DNA of 13,310 bases from Photorhabdus cinerea. GTDB lineage: Bacteria > Pseudomonadota > Gammaproteobacteria > Enterobacterales > Enterobacteriaceae. The stretch spans positions 1 to 13,310 of the forward strand of contig NZ_PUJW01000043.1 of assembly GCF_011189575.1 (NCBI RefSeq), written 5' to 3'. The translations under genes and the position numbers were made by a program. Below are positions 1-5,644 of this stretch, one piece after another (positions within the stretch are counted from its first letter, which is position 1; every line of letters starts with the position of its first letter). The notes beneath the pieces are model-generated. The model saw only the letters and a list, made by a program, of their open reading frames with translations, made no database searches and was not told the DNA's origin.

Positions 1-113
1 CTCGTAGTCTGGTTTTTGCATGTAGTACAAAACACAATTACCAGCCCCCATGAAGTACGTAATCTTGCGGCTTCTCCGCTACAGAACGGACACGGCTTAA
101 GTTTCTCTGTCAT
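1..113 (-). CDS. Lar-like zinc-ribbon protein (N-terminal part; runs off the window)
   Basis: The reading frame begins with ATG at 113 and is open to the window edge, so only the first 37 residues are visible. They contain a CPFC motif (C8, C11) and a second Cys pair (C29, C32, as CTTC), the four-cysteine zinc-ribbon layout of the phage Lar/restriction-alleviation-like family. An AAGGA ribosome-binding site lies about 9 nt upstream. The gene follows the primase stop by 12 nt in the same direction, so it belongs to the same PR operon. Rac-prophage Lar relieves EcoKI restriction, but many relatives with this start are uncharacterised, so an anti-restriction role here is only a possibility. The C-terminal part is outside the window. 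Confidence 0.72.
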   Translation of the reverse strand, partial: MTEKLKPCPFCSGEAARLRTSWGLVIVFCTTCKNQTT

Positions 114-125
114 ATCAAAAATCCT

Positions 126-1079
126 TCATCTCTGTAACTGCTCTTGAAACACTTTTGCACCGTTGATCAACATATCGTTGAAATCCCCGGTTTCAGGCCA
201 ACGAATACTGACAAGCTCCACATCGTTATTACTGAGTATGTTTTTATTACCACACTCGAACGCCGCCGCGAGTCCCGTACCGTTACTATCTCTGTCAGCA
301 AATATAATCAAATGATTAACTCCTTTCGGTGCGCGGAATTTCCGTAAGAACCCGGCATTCAGAGTTGACCACGTGTTACAGCCGTATATCTGTTTGCACG
401 ACAAAGCCGTTTCTATCCCTTCTGCTATCCCTAAAGTTGAAGAGACTGGAAACATGCGGATAGCAATGGAATTAGCAAAGTTAAGATAGTTATCTTCCTG
501 TAGTTTCAGCATGCGCTTATTGCCATCGAAATCGGCTTTCTTTTCCCCATCCAGTATCGTTCTGTGTAGATAGCAACCCGCCCCTTTATCATCTGTAGCA
601 ATCGACCAAATAGCCTGCTTATTCCCAAATGGCGTTTTTTCTTCCGTATTGAAACGAATATGGCCGGTCGGTAATTCGAATATGCCGCGACTGAACAAAT
701 AATGTTGAGCTGCAGTATCTTTTAGCGGGAGTAATGTTGAGAACTTGCTGATGACTTTTACGCGGGTTGTTTGAGTTTCTAGCCGTGGCTGCTGCTTATT
801 ATGTCCCCCGTTGTAACTATTTCCTATCAGTGAATCAATTTCCCTTGCCAGCGTCTTGAAATCCTTTCCCTGAGTTAATTCTAGTAACTTCCACCCATCT
901 CCCGCCCCGCAGCTACATATCCATGATCCCGTCCCGTCCTTGTCATCACATCGATATTTTCCCTTTCGCTTGCATGCAGGACACTCTCCTGCATAGTGCT
1001 TTTTTCCTGTAACAGGGGGTAAGTCGTAGTATTCAAAAATTTCAGGCCACCGCCCTTTCACTGCTTCCACCGTTCGCAT
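126..1079 (-). CDS. Phage primase: zinc-binding N-terminus plus Toprim domain
   Basis: The product is 317 aa and resembles phage P4-alpha/T7-gp4-type primases, which synthesise RNA primers at the fork. A zinc-binding module occupies about residues 33-57 (C33, C36, C55, C57) followed by GDGWKL. A Toprim domain follows: GIAEGIETAL with the metal-binding Glu at 220, ADRD with Asp 262 and 264, and a GDFND motif near 299. I chose ATG 1079 over an upstream in-frame start at 1154 because AGGAGA lies 7-8 nt before it and because homologues begin with a similar TVEAV..RWPEI sequence. The gene overlaps the end of the helicase gene by 38 nt, so translation is probably coupled. No helicase domain is fused; the separate upstream gene probably supplies that activity. 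Lambda P and the host DnaB-loading strategy are not represented here. Confidence 0.9.
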   Translation of the reverse strand: MRTVEAVKGRWPEIFEYYDLPPVTGKKHYAGECPACKRKGKYRCDDKDGTGSWICSCGAGDGWKLLELTQGKDFKTLAREIDSLIGNSYNGGHNKQQPRLETQTTRVKVISKFSTLLPLKDTAAQHYLFSRGIFELPTGHIRFNTEEKTPFGNKQAIWSIATDDKGAGCYLHRTILDGEKKADFDGNKRMLKLQEDNYLNFANSIAIRMFPVSSTLGIAEGIETALSCKQIYGCNTWSTLNAGFLRKFRAPKGVNHLIIFADRDSNGTGLAAAFECGNKNILSNNDVELVSIRWPETGDFNDMLINGAKVFQEQLQR

Positions 1080-2580
1080 TTTTCTTCTCCTGCATCTTGG
1101 CCCATGCGATTTGTTTAGAACGAATGAAGTTGTAAACCTCCGGTGAGATTTCAATTAAGTGATCGCTTAAGCCGTGCGGCCAGACACCGAACTTTTTCTT
1201 GTAAGTATGAGCGCACCAGCCATCAGAGATGGGTTTCCCCTGATTTTCCCGCTCACGCTGATAATATTTAATTTGTGACCACCAGCTTTGTTTCTCTTCT
1301 TTGCTGTAAATTCGCTCGTTTTTCCCTAATTTTTTCAGCCCGCGAGACTCATCAACATCAACGTTCTCACCCATTAATGGCTTGAAACCGCACTTCGGAC
1401 AAACGTAGATTCCGGCTGGCTTCATGTAATGACAACCAGGGCATTCTTTCGGGATCTTTTCTTGTTTGACTTTCTCGCTAAAACTTGATGAAGATTTCAT
1501 GCCGTCGTTTTTTGAGGGCAACTTGTCATATTCGATTTCGTCCGGGAAGCCGAGAAGATGAATAGAGCCAGAATGATCGAATATCAAGCACTTATCTTTA
1601 CCCGATGCTGTACGAAGCCCTCGACCAAGACATTGCACCCATCGGATTTCTGACTTTGTAGGCCGGGCGTAAATGATGCACCGGACATCACTATCAAACC
1701 CGGCAACAAGTACACCGACATTGACGATGATTTTTGTAGCGCCAGTTTCAAACCGATTGATGATCAACTGCCGTTCGTCGTGCGGGGTTTCTGCTGTCAT
1801 TACTTCGGCGTTAATACCCGATTTGTTAAATTCAATCGTGACATAGTTAGCGTGCTTAACATTCACACAAAAGCAGATTGTTGGCCGGTCTTCGCCGTTC
1901 TCAAGCCAAAATTTAACGATGTTACCCACTAACGTTGAATCGCCCATAATTTCAGCAATTTGTGACTCGTTATAATCGTTACCAAAAGTAGCTAAACTGG
2001 TCGTTTTTACCCCGGTCAAATCCGGCCGGTCGGGTGCGTAAAACTCGTATTTGCTCAAATCCCCAATGCTGATTAATTCCTTCATCGTCGTGGGCTTAAT
2101 CAACTTCTCGTAATATTTACCCATCCATGCAGCGAACGGGGTTCCTGATAAACCGACAACACGAATATCGCTATCTCTGATGATTTCTAGTAGCTTGCGG
2201 CGCTTCATGTGGGCCTCGTCAATGATCAACAGGTCGATGTTGTCTGGAAATTCACGACGAATGAGCGTATCCGCTGAAGCAATCTGAATAAGTCGTTCGG
2301 CGTCATGTAGTGGATGATTTCGCCAAACGTAGCTGATCTGGTCGGCGGGTAATCCGTATTCGACAAACCGGGTTGCTGTTTGATCCAGTAACACGGTATA
2401 CGGGGCAACGAACATGACGCGCATTCCGCGAGAAACAAATCCCTCTGTGATAAACGCGGCGATAGCCGTTTTACCAAATCCCACACTAGCCGATAATAAA
2501 AACGTCCGGTGTTTTTTCCACTCGTGACGAAGCATGTTAAGCGCGGTGACCTGCTTAACCTTCGGTGTTATATTTAACAT
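1042..2580 (-). CDS. Superfamily 2 DEAH-box helicase with C-terminal zinc finger
   Basis: The product is 512 aa and carries the SF2 helicase motifs in order: Walker A SVGFGKT (32-38), DEAH (121-124), SGTP motif III (145-148), and motif VI QCLGRGLR (316-323). A four-cysteine zinc finger (C380, C383, C394, C397) follows and a basic C-terminal tail of unknown role ends the protein. The architecture resembles RadD/phage DEAD-DEAH helicases that accompany phage primases. It probably unwinds DNA during phage replication together with the primase, whose start codon lies inside its 3' end. The frame can be extended to a TTG at 2619, but ATG 2580 has an AAGGA site 6-7 nt upstream and is preferred. A 71-bp gap separates it from repL. 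Confidence 0.9.
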   Translation of the reverse strand: MLNITPKVKQVTALNMLRHEWKKHRTFLLSASVGFGKTAIAAFITEGFVSRGMRVMFVAPYTVLLDQTATRFVEYGLPADQISYVWRNHPLHDAERLIQIASADTLIRREFPDNIDLLIIDEAHMKRRKLLEIIRDSDIRVVGLSGTPFAAWMGKYYEKLIKPTTMKELISIGDLSKYEFYAPDRPDLTGVKTTSLATFGNDYNESQIAEIMGDSTLVGNIVKFWLENGEDRPTICFCVNVKHANYVTIEFNKSGINAEVMTAETPHDERQLIINRFETGATKIIVNVGVLVAGFDSDVRCIIYARPTKSEIRWVQCLGRGLRTASGKDKCLIFDHSGSIHLLGFPDEIEYDKLPSKNDGMKSSSSFSEKVKQEKIPKECPGCHYMKPAGIYVCPKCGFKPLMGENVDVDESRGLKKLGKNERIYSKEEKQSWWSQIKYYQRERENQGKPISDGWCAHTYKKKFGVWPHGLSDHLIEISPEVYNFIRSKQIAWAKMQEKKNANGGSSERAVA

Positions 2581-2651
2581 GTTAAGTCCTTCGAAAGTCG
2601 GTTCGGAATCGCTCGCCAAAGTTTTCCGAATCGCTTTTGTTGATGATTTCG

Positions 2652-3122
2652 CTACGTTTCCTCTTCAAACGTAGCGGGAACGGTGAATGAATCTGTAGAA
2701 ACACTTGCAGGGTTCAATCTGTATTTCACATTTCTTGCCCGGTTTGATTCAGCAAAAAACAGCGCGGTATCTCGTAACTCACGCTTGCCCTTCCAAAAAC
2801 CATCCGGGTTTATTTCATAAACTTTGCTATACCTGCTGCGTATCATCCCTGAATCTTTCAGGGTTTTTATCGATCTGTACACCGCACTTTTTGATAAGCC
2901 GGTCTGTGAGATGAGCGTTGATACATCGACCATCAGCGCCCCCGTCTCTTTGTCCATGTCCTTGATCATTCTCAGATACAAAATTATTGTTGCGTTATCT
3001 CTCTCCTGTGCACATTTTGTAATAAAATCAATACCTTTATCGTATGCCTGAATGAATATATAGCCTTTAGTCTCATGATTGGGTATAATTTCAACATTGT
3101 GTATTTTTGACTGTTTAGTCAT
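2652..3122 (-). CDS. RepL-like winged-helix replication protein
   Basis: The product is 156 aa. Its centre, roughly residues 65-110, is a winged-helix DNA-binding domain (VDVSTLISQTGLSKSAVYRS region, then a 'LK..GMI' recognition segment and an 'INP' strand). The order of these elements, including the final 'NPDGFWKG' stretch, resembles plasmid RepL replication initiators (Pfam RepL). It occupies the map position of lambda O, directly upstream of helicase and primase genes, so it probably binds the phage origin. Start ATG 3122 has TAAGGTG just upstream; the in-frame TTG at 3137 is less likely. A pair of dyads 47-83 nt upstream may be its binding site. The RepL assignment rests on motif similarity read by eye; a general MarR/wHTH regulator is the alternative. 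Confidence 0.68.
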   Translation of the reverse strand: MTKQSKIHNVEIIPNHETKGYIFIQAYDKGIDFITKCAQERDNATIILYLRMIKDMDKETGALMVDVSTLISQTGLSKSAVYRSIKTLKDSGMIRSRYSKVYEINPDGFWKGKRELRDTALFFAESNRARNVKYRLNPASVSTDSFTVPATFEEET

Positions 3123-3157
3123 CACCTTACCCGCCAAATTACTTATAACCCATTGTT

Positions 3158-3186
3158 TTTAAAGACTTTCCCATACTGTGGGACAA
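3158..3186 (-). promoter_or_regulatory. Candidate promoter for repL overlapping the dyad repeats
   Basis: On the minus strand a TTGTCC -35-like hexamer (3186-3181) is separated by 17 bp from a TTTAAA -10-like hexamer (3163-3158). Each matches four of six consensus bases. It would start transcription about 30 nt before the repL ATG. One dyad lies wholly in the spacer, so a protein bound there would block this promoter. The match is weak and PR may be the only real source of transcription. Confidence 0.3.
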
Positions 3187-3205
3187 TTTGTCCCATACTG
3201 TGGGA
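3169..3205. repeat. Two identical 15-bp dyads 22 bp apart (putative operator or iterons)
   Basis: The sequence TCCCATACTGTGGGA occurs at 3169-3183 and again at 3191-3205. Each copy is itself an inverted repeat (TCCCA/TGGGA arms). The junction between them forms a third perfect palindrome, GGGACAA-T-TTGTCCC. Start-to-start distance is 22 bp, about two helical turns, which puts both copies on the same DNA face. An AT-rich tract adjoins them at 3206-3246. The position just upstream of repL suggests a RepL autoregulatory operator or an origin iteron pair. Confidence 0.75.
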
Positions 3206-3392
3206 AAAACGCATTTTTAACTTACTGATTTTAAACATATTTTTAAGTCGTCCCTTCTATGATTCTATATGTCAGATTCTGTGACTCGATCCGCCGTTGA
3301 CCTTTGTTTTTCGGTTTTTGGCCTTGTGCAAACTTCGACTTTCAGCACTTACCAGAAAAGACCTTCCACAGCGTTTTATTTAGCACCTGTGT

Positions 3393-3722
3393 TTAAGCGG
3401 CATCCGGTATGGGCTGGTTGTTCTGGCTAGTGCCTGTTTTCAGCAACTCATTTGGGGTTGTTACATACCCTTGACTGAAAGCGGCATATTTCCTGACAAA
3501 CTCCCTGAGCCGGATATTTGCCGCTCGTCTGGCTGCATTGCCCTTTCGATACGAAATCGGTTCCTCATCCCAAGCCGCTTCATACACTTCTGAATAACGT
3601 ACCGTAATTTTTCCGCGAGTGGATGGATCGAGCTGTAACAGCATTTCTCGTATCCATTTCTCATCATCACGAAAGAAATTCGCTGGCATCAAGACATTGA
3701 CGTGATAGTCGAAACTGTCCAT
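3393..3722 (-). CDS. Conserved phage protein between cII and repL, function unknown
   Basis: The product is 109 aa, soluble, with a charged, basic centre (YRKGNAARRAANIRLREF region) that is probably helical. I recognise it only as a type often seen in enterobacterial prophage replication regions; no catalytic motif is visible. ATG 3722 is preceded by GAGGTG at good spacing, whereas the alternative GTG 3728 would overlap that site. The OOP-like promoter on the other strand runs through its first codons, and its own -10 hexamer includes the complement of this start codon. A 270-bp non-coding stretch with the dyads separates it from repL. Confidence 0.75.
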   Translation of the reverse strand: MDSFDYHVNVLMPANFFRDDEKWIREMLLQLDPSTRGKITVRYSEVYEAAWDEEPISYRKGNAARRAANIRLREFVRKYAAFSQGYVTTPNELLKTGTSQNNQPIPDAA

Positions 3723-3725
3723 AAT
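3697..3725 (+). promoter_or_regulatory. pO-like promoter for the antisense RNA against cII
   Basis: TTGACG (3697-3702), a 17-bp spacer, and CATAAT (3720-3725) each match five of six consensus bases. It points toward cII from inside the start of the next gene, the same place and direction as lambda pO. The predicted start is near 3732. Confidence 0.72.
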
Positions 3726-3731
3726 CACCTC

Positions 3732-3829
3732 GCTAGTGGTATCGGGGAAAGTGAGAGTTCCCCCGCTTGATTCACATTGAAAGTTCGATTTGATTAGAAG
3801 CCTCAGTAACAGTTGGGGCTTTTCTTTTT
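3732..3829 (+). ncRNA. OOP-like antisense RNA to the cII 3' end
   Basis: A predicted RNA of about 98 nt runs from the pO-like promoter to an intrinsic terminator at 3799-3829. It has two hairpins: GGGGAA (3744-3749) with TTCCCC (3758-3763), and the terminator stem. Its last ~58 nt are complementary to the end of cII mRNA. Lambda OOP is a 77-nt, two-hairpin RNA that overlaps the cII end by about 55 nt and promotes RNase III cleavage of cII message. The same size, position and shape here indicate the same function, by inference; transcription is not shown. Confidence 0.7.
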
Positions 3830-4107
3830 GGGTATCTGATAAGCTCTAAAGCAGCCAATAATGCTTTTGCATCCTCTCCTGTGATCACAACGGATTCATC
3901 TTTCGAGTCATACTCAATTGCAACTAAGAAACGAGCCATCTTTTCGATAAGACTGATATCATCAATTCGTTGTGGTCGTTGCCAGCGTGCAATTTGGGAT
4001 TCATGAAACCCGATAATTTCGGCGACATTCCTCGCGCCTTTCAGCACCAGTTTTTTAATTAATCTACTTTCCATCTCTCGAAACTTGCGTTCCATTGCGC
4101 TTTCCAT
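3772..4107 (-). CDS. cII: CII-like transcriptional activator of lysogeny
   Basis: The product is 111 aa; lambda CII is 97 aa. A helix-turn-helix spans about residues 27-46 (NVAEIIGFHESQIARW), closely paralleling lambda CII 'KTAEAVGVDKSQISRW', and the C-terminus (VTEASNQIELSM) parallels lambda 'ATERSEQIQMEF'. CII tetramers activate PRE and related promoters to start lysogeny. ATG 4107 is preceded by AGGAAA and an ACATATGG context very similar to lambda cII. It lies downstream of nutR in the PR operon. Two controls are visible: the CII-dependent PRE box within its first codons, and the antisense RNA across its 3' end. It is slightly longer than lambda CII in the region after the HTH. Confidence 0.9.
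   Translation of the reverse strand: MESAMERKFREMESRLIKKLVLKGARNVAEIIGFHESQIARWQRPQRIDDISLIEKMARFLVAIEYDSKDESVVITGEDAKALLAALELIRYPKRKAPTVTEASNQIELSM
3799..3829 (+). terminator. Intrinsic terminator of the OOP-like RNA
   Basis: AGCCTCA (3799-3805) pairs with TGGGGCT (3814-3820), giving seven base pairs with one G-U and an 8-nt loop. It is followed by TTTTCTTTTT. It lies inside the cII reading frame on the opposite strand, so it acts only on plus-strand transcripts. Confidence 0.75.
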
Positions 4108-4117
4108 ATGTTAAATT
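4085..4117 (+). promoter_or_regulatory. PRE: CII-activated promoter for cI
   Basis: A perfect CII box, TTGC-GTTCCA-TTGC, occupies 4085-4098. Thirteen bases after it, exactly as in lambda PRE, comes the -10 hexamer TAAATT (4112-4117). The 13-nt interval ends in CCATATGT, as I recall it does in lambda. Transcription would go rightward, antisense through cro, into cI. The box lies within codons 4-8 of cII, as in lambda. Confidence 0.85.
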
Positions 4118-4176
4118 TCCTAAATAAGTTAAATTTATAGCCTTGATTAAGACTACGCTCCCCGATAAGCAGGGAA

Positions 4177-4197
4177 TCCCTATTGCTTAAATAGGGA
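4177..4197 (-). other. 8-bp hairpin between nutR and cII
   Basis: On the minus-strand transcript TCCCTATT-TAAGC-AATAGGGA forms a perfect 8-bp stem with a 5-nt loop. It is flanked by direct copies of GATTCCCT 22 bp apart. There is no following U-tract, so it is not an intrinsic terminator. It sits where lambda has tR1 and could be part of a Rho-dependent terminator or an RNA-processing site. Confidence 0.5.
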
Positions 4198-4199
4198 AT

Positions 4200-4238
4200 C
4201 TACACTTTGCAGCGTAGGAGGCTGATTGTTAAAGAGCA
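4200..4238 (-). promoter_or_regulatory. nutR: boxA and boxB for N antitermination
   Basis: Reading the minus strand, boxA is TGCTCTTTAACA (4238-4227), identical to the rRNA-type boxA. After 9 nt comes a boxB-like hairpin, CTACGCT-GCAA-AGTGTAG (4217-4200): seven pairs with one G-U, a GNRA tetraloop and a U-A closing pair. N binds a GNRA-like boxB fold in lambda and P22. The element follows cro directly and precedes cII. Confidence 0.8.
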
Positions 4239-4244
4239 TTAAAA

Positions 4245-4469
4245 TCAGGCGATAATTTCGCCAAATAATTCAGATAAATCAGGTCTCAATTGGCACGCTG
4301 GAACTAATCCGTTTGTTGCACGCTCAATACGCATGGCATTTGTTGCAGATGGTTTTTTACGCCCATGCAACCACGCCCAAACAGATGGTTGTTTTACGTT
4401 ACATATGTCAGCAAGAGCTTGCTGGCTGCCAACCATGCCAATAGCCCGTTCGATCAACTTATTCGTCAT
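4245..4469 (-). CDS. cro: Cro-like repressor (YdaS/Cro family HTH)
   Basis: The product is 74 aa. Nearly the whole protein is one helix-turn-helix domain: 'GSQQALADICNVKQPSVWAW' at about residues 14-33, followed by 'GRKKPSATNAMRIERATNG', the signature of the Cro/YdaS group. It is the first gene of the PR operon, divergent from cI, so it is the lytic-side repressor that competes with CI at the operators. ATG 4469 has GGAGG 9 nt upstream, and the PR start is about 25 nt from it. boxA follows its stop codon by 6 nt. PRE transcription would run antisense through it. Confidence 0.9.
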   Translation of the reverse strand: MTNKLIERAIGMVGSQQALADICNVKQPSVWAWLHGRKKPSATNAMRIERATNGLVPACQLRPDLSELFGEIIA

Positions 4470-4501
4470 AAAAAATAACCTCCACTGTTGAATCAGAGCA
4501 A

Positions 4502-4530
4502 ATAATAACTATGGCTATTCATAAAGTAAA
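4502..4530 (-). promoter_or_regulatory. PR promoter (cro operon)
   Basis: On the minus strand TTTACT (4530-4525), a 17-bp spacer and TATTAT (4507-4502) form a sigma70 promoter pointing at cro. The OR1-type operator lies in the spacer and the OR2-type operator overlaps the -35 box, so bound CI or Cro would block it. Confidence 0.8.
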
Positions 4531-4565
4531 GCTTTAGTTATTTGACGAAATATAGCCCAAGCTAT
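4505..4565. promoter_or_regulatory. OR: three CI/Cro operators
   Basis: Three related 14-bp sites are visible: ATAACTATGGCTAT (4505-4518, OR1-like), AAAGCTTTAGTTAT (4528-4541, OR2-like, inverted) and ATAGCCCAAGCTAT (4552-4565, OR3-like). Centre-to-centre distances are 23 and 24 bp, close to lambda. OR3 lies in the PRM core and OR2 abuts the PRM -35, the position from which CI activates PRM in lambda. Confidence 0.85.
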
Positions 4566-4570
4566 AAATT
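4542..4570 (+). promoter_or_regulatory. PRM promoter (cI maintenance)
   Basis: TTGACG (4542-4547), a 17-bp spacer and TAAATT (4565-4570) point at cI. The start site expected 7-8 nt later falls at 4577-4578, the A of the cI ATG, so the PRM message should be leaderless as in lambda. A TATAAA at 4563 with a 15-bp spacer is the alternative -10. Confidence 0.7.
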
Positions 4571-4577
4571 GTGTGAT

Positions 4578-5315
4578 ATGGAAAAAATGAAACTTGCAGA
4601 ACGGCTAAAACTAGCCATGAAAAACAAGGGCTTTACTCAAGCCTCGCTAGCTGAGGCTGTTAGCATGTCTCAGCCCAGCGTTTGGAAACTGACATCAGGT
4701 AAAGCCACCAGTTCCAGGAAAATAATTGAAATAGCAAAAACTTTGATGGTTGACGCTGAATGGTTAGCGACTGGAAATGGCGACATGTACGGCAGCTCAG
4801 GAGGGCAATCGAGCGATAACACGATTTCATCACAAAATAGTAACTATGAGAAACAATTTAGTAGTAAAAATTCTCCGTGCTCCTATAGAGTGAATCTACT
4901 GGATATTCAAGCGAGCGCGGGGTCCGGCGTGATTGTTAATTCTGAATTTATCGAAACAATATGTTCAATTGAGTATACCGAAGATGAGGCCAGGAAATTA
5001 TTTGGAGGCAGACCAGCCGATTCAATAAAAATGATTACAGTCAACGGGGATTCAATGTCAGGAACATTTGAACCGCGAGATCAAATTTTTGTTGACATAA
5101 CAAAGCATCATTTTGATGGCGATGGTATCTATATTTTTATATTGGAGAACCAGCTATACATCAAGAGACTACAGCTACAGTATAAAAAATTAGCGATTAT
5201 TTCAGATAATAAGAAGTATGAAACTTGGTATCTTGATGAAGAGGAAGCACAAAAGTTATACATTCAAGGCAAGGTAATGATTAGCCAATCAATTAACTAT
5301 AGATACCACAGTTAG
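4578..5315 (+). CDS. cI: CI repressor (HTH plus S24/LexA-type self-cleavage domain)
   Basis: The product is 245 aa from ATG 4578; lambda CI is 237 aa. The N-terminal HTH covers about residues 8-45 (GFTQASLAEAVSMSQPSVWK). A Ser/Asn-rich linker (about 75-100) leads to an S24 peptidase domain. The self-cleavage bond is Ala114-Gly115 (QASAGSG), the nucleophile Ser159 (NGDSM) and the general base Lys196 (YIKRL). All are intact, so RecA-stimulated cleavage and SOS induction are expected. A longer frame from TTG 4542 would run through OR3 and is rejected. No strong ribosome-binding site precedes the ATG, consistent with leaderless translation from PRM. ATG 4587 is a possible internal start. The gene ends in a strong terminator. 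Confidence 0.95.
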   Translation: MEKMKLAERLKLAMKNKGFTQASLAEAVSMSQPSVWKLTSGKATSSRKIIEIAKTLMVDAEWLATGNGDMYGSSGGQSSDNTISSQNSNYEKQFSSKNSPCSYRVNLLDIQASAGSGVIVNSEFIETICSIEYTEDEARKLFGGRPADSIKMITVNGDSMSGTFEPRDQIFVDITKHHFDGDGIYIFILENQLYIKRLQLQYKKLAIISDNKKYETWYLDEEEAQKLYIQGKVMISQSINYRYHS

Positions 5316-5327
5316 TAATCAAATTTT

Positions 5328-5349
5328 AGCCCCGTAATGGGGCTTTTTT
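5328..5349 (+). terminator. Intrinsic terminator after cI
   Basis: AGCCCC (5328-5333), loop GTAAT, GGGGCT (5339-5344), then six Ts to 5349. The stem is perfect. It lies 12 nt after the cI stop. From here to the first PL operator (5350-5453) I see only AT-rich sequence with no gene, so the rexAB position of lambda is empty. Confidence 0.92.
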
Positions 5350-5453
5350 GTCCCCCTTCCCCAAAAAGACCTTATCTAAATCACACATCAAAATATTAAT
5401 TAAAAAAATATATCCTTTTCTATCAACGATTTAATGTCTTTTTCTATTTTTAT

Positions 5454-5492
5454 ATAACTTTGGCTATTTACATCAAAAATAACTTTGGCTAT
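5454..5492. promoter_or_regulatory. OL: two identical operators
   Basis: ATAACTTTGGCTAT occurs at 5454-5467 and 5479-5492 (centres 25 bp apart). It matches the OR1-type site at all but one position. The second copy lies in the PL spacer and the first touches the PL -35 box. No third copy is evident, unlike lambda OL. Confidence 0.85.
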
Positions 5493-5495
5493 ATT
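5467..5495 (+). promoter_or_regulatory. PL promoter (N / recombination operon)
   Basis: TTTACA (5467-5472), a 17-bp spacer and TATATT (5490-5495), each five of six matches to consensus, point toward N. Expected start near 5502. An operator fills the spacer, so CI and Cro should repress it. Confidence 0.85.
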
Positions 5496-5644
5496 AAATC
5501 ACATCAAAGGCACACAAGATAGCGAACAGGCAAGGAAAGCCCACGAAGTAGCCGCCCGAGGCGTATGAATATCGGGATGATTCGCAAGTGCTAAGAAACA
5601 ACGCAGTACAAGTAATAACAGGAAGCAGTAACTAAAGGGATGTT

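Noticed and set aside
1080..1154. Upstream extension of the primase frame to 1154
   Set aside because: The start at 1079 has an AGGAGA site and matches the family start; the extension is a basic, unconserved stretch inside the helicase gene.
2581..2619. TTG start of the helicase at 2619
   Set aside because: ATG 2580 has a proper AAGGA site; the extra 13 residues show no family feature.
3143..3238. 31-codon minus-strand ORF spanning the dyad repeats
   Set aside because: Weak RBS at poor spacing, and its sequence is dictated by the dyads; the palindrome structure explains the region better.
3269..3430. Plus-strand ORF of 53 codons between repL and the next gene
   Set aside because: No RBS, runs into the opposing gene's end, composition not like a protein of this phage.
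4542..4577. TTG start giving a 257-aa CI
   Set aside because: The added codons coincide with the PRM -35, OR3 and -10, so they are promoter sequence; the HTH fold begins after ATG 4578.
5350..5453. Search for rexA/rexB or other lysogenic-conversion genes between cI and PL
   Set aside because: Only about 100 bp of AT-rich DNA with no open frame of useful length.
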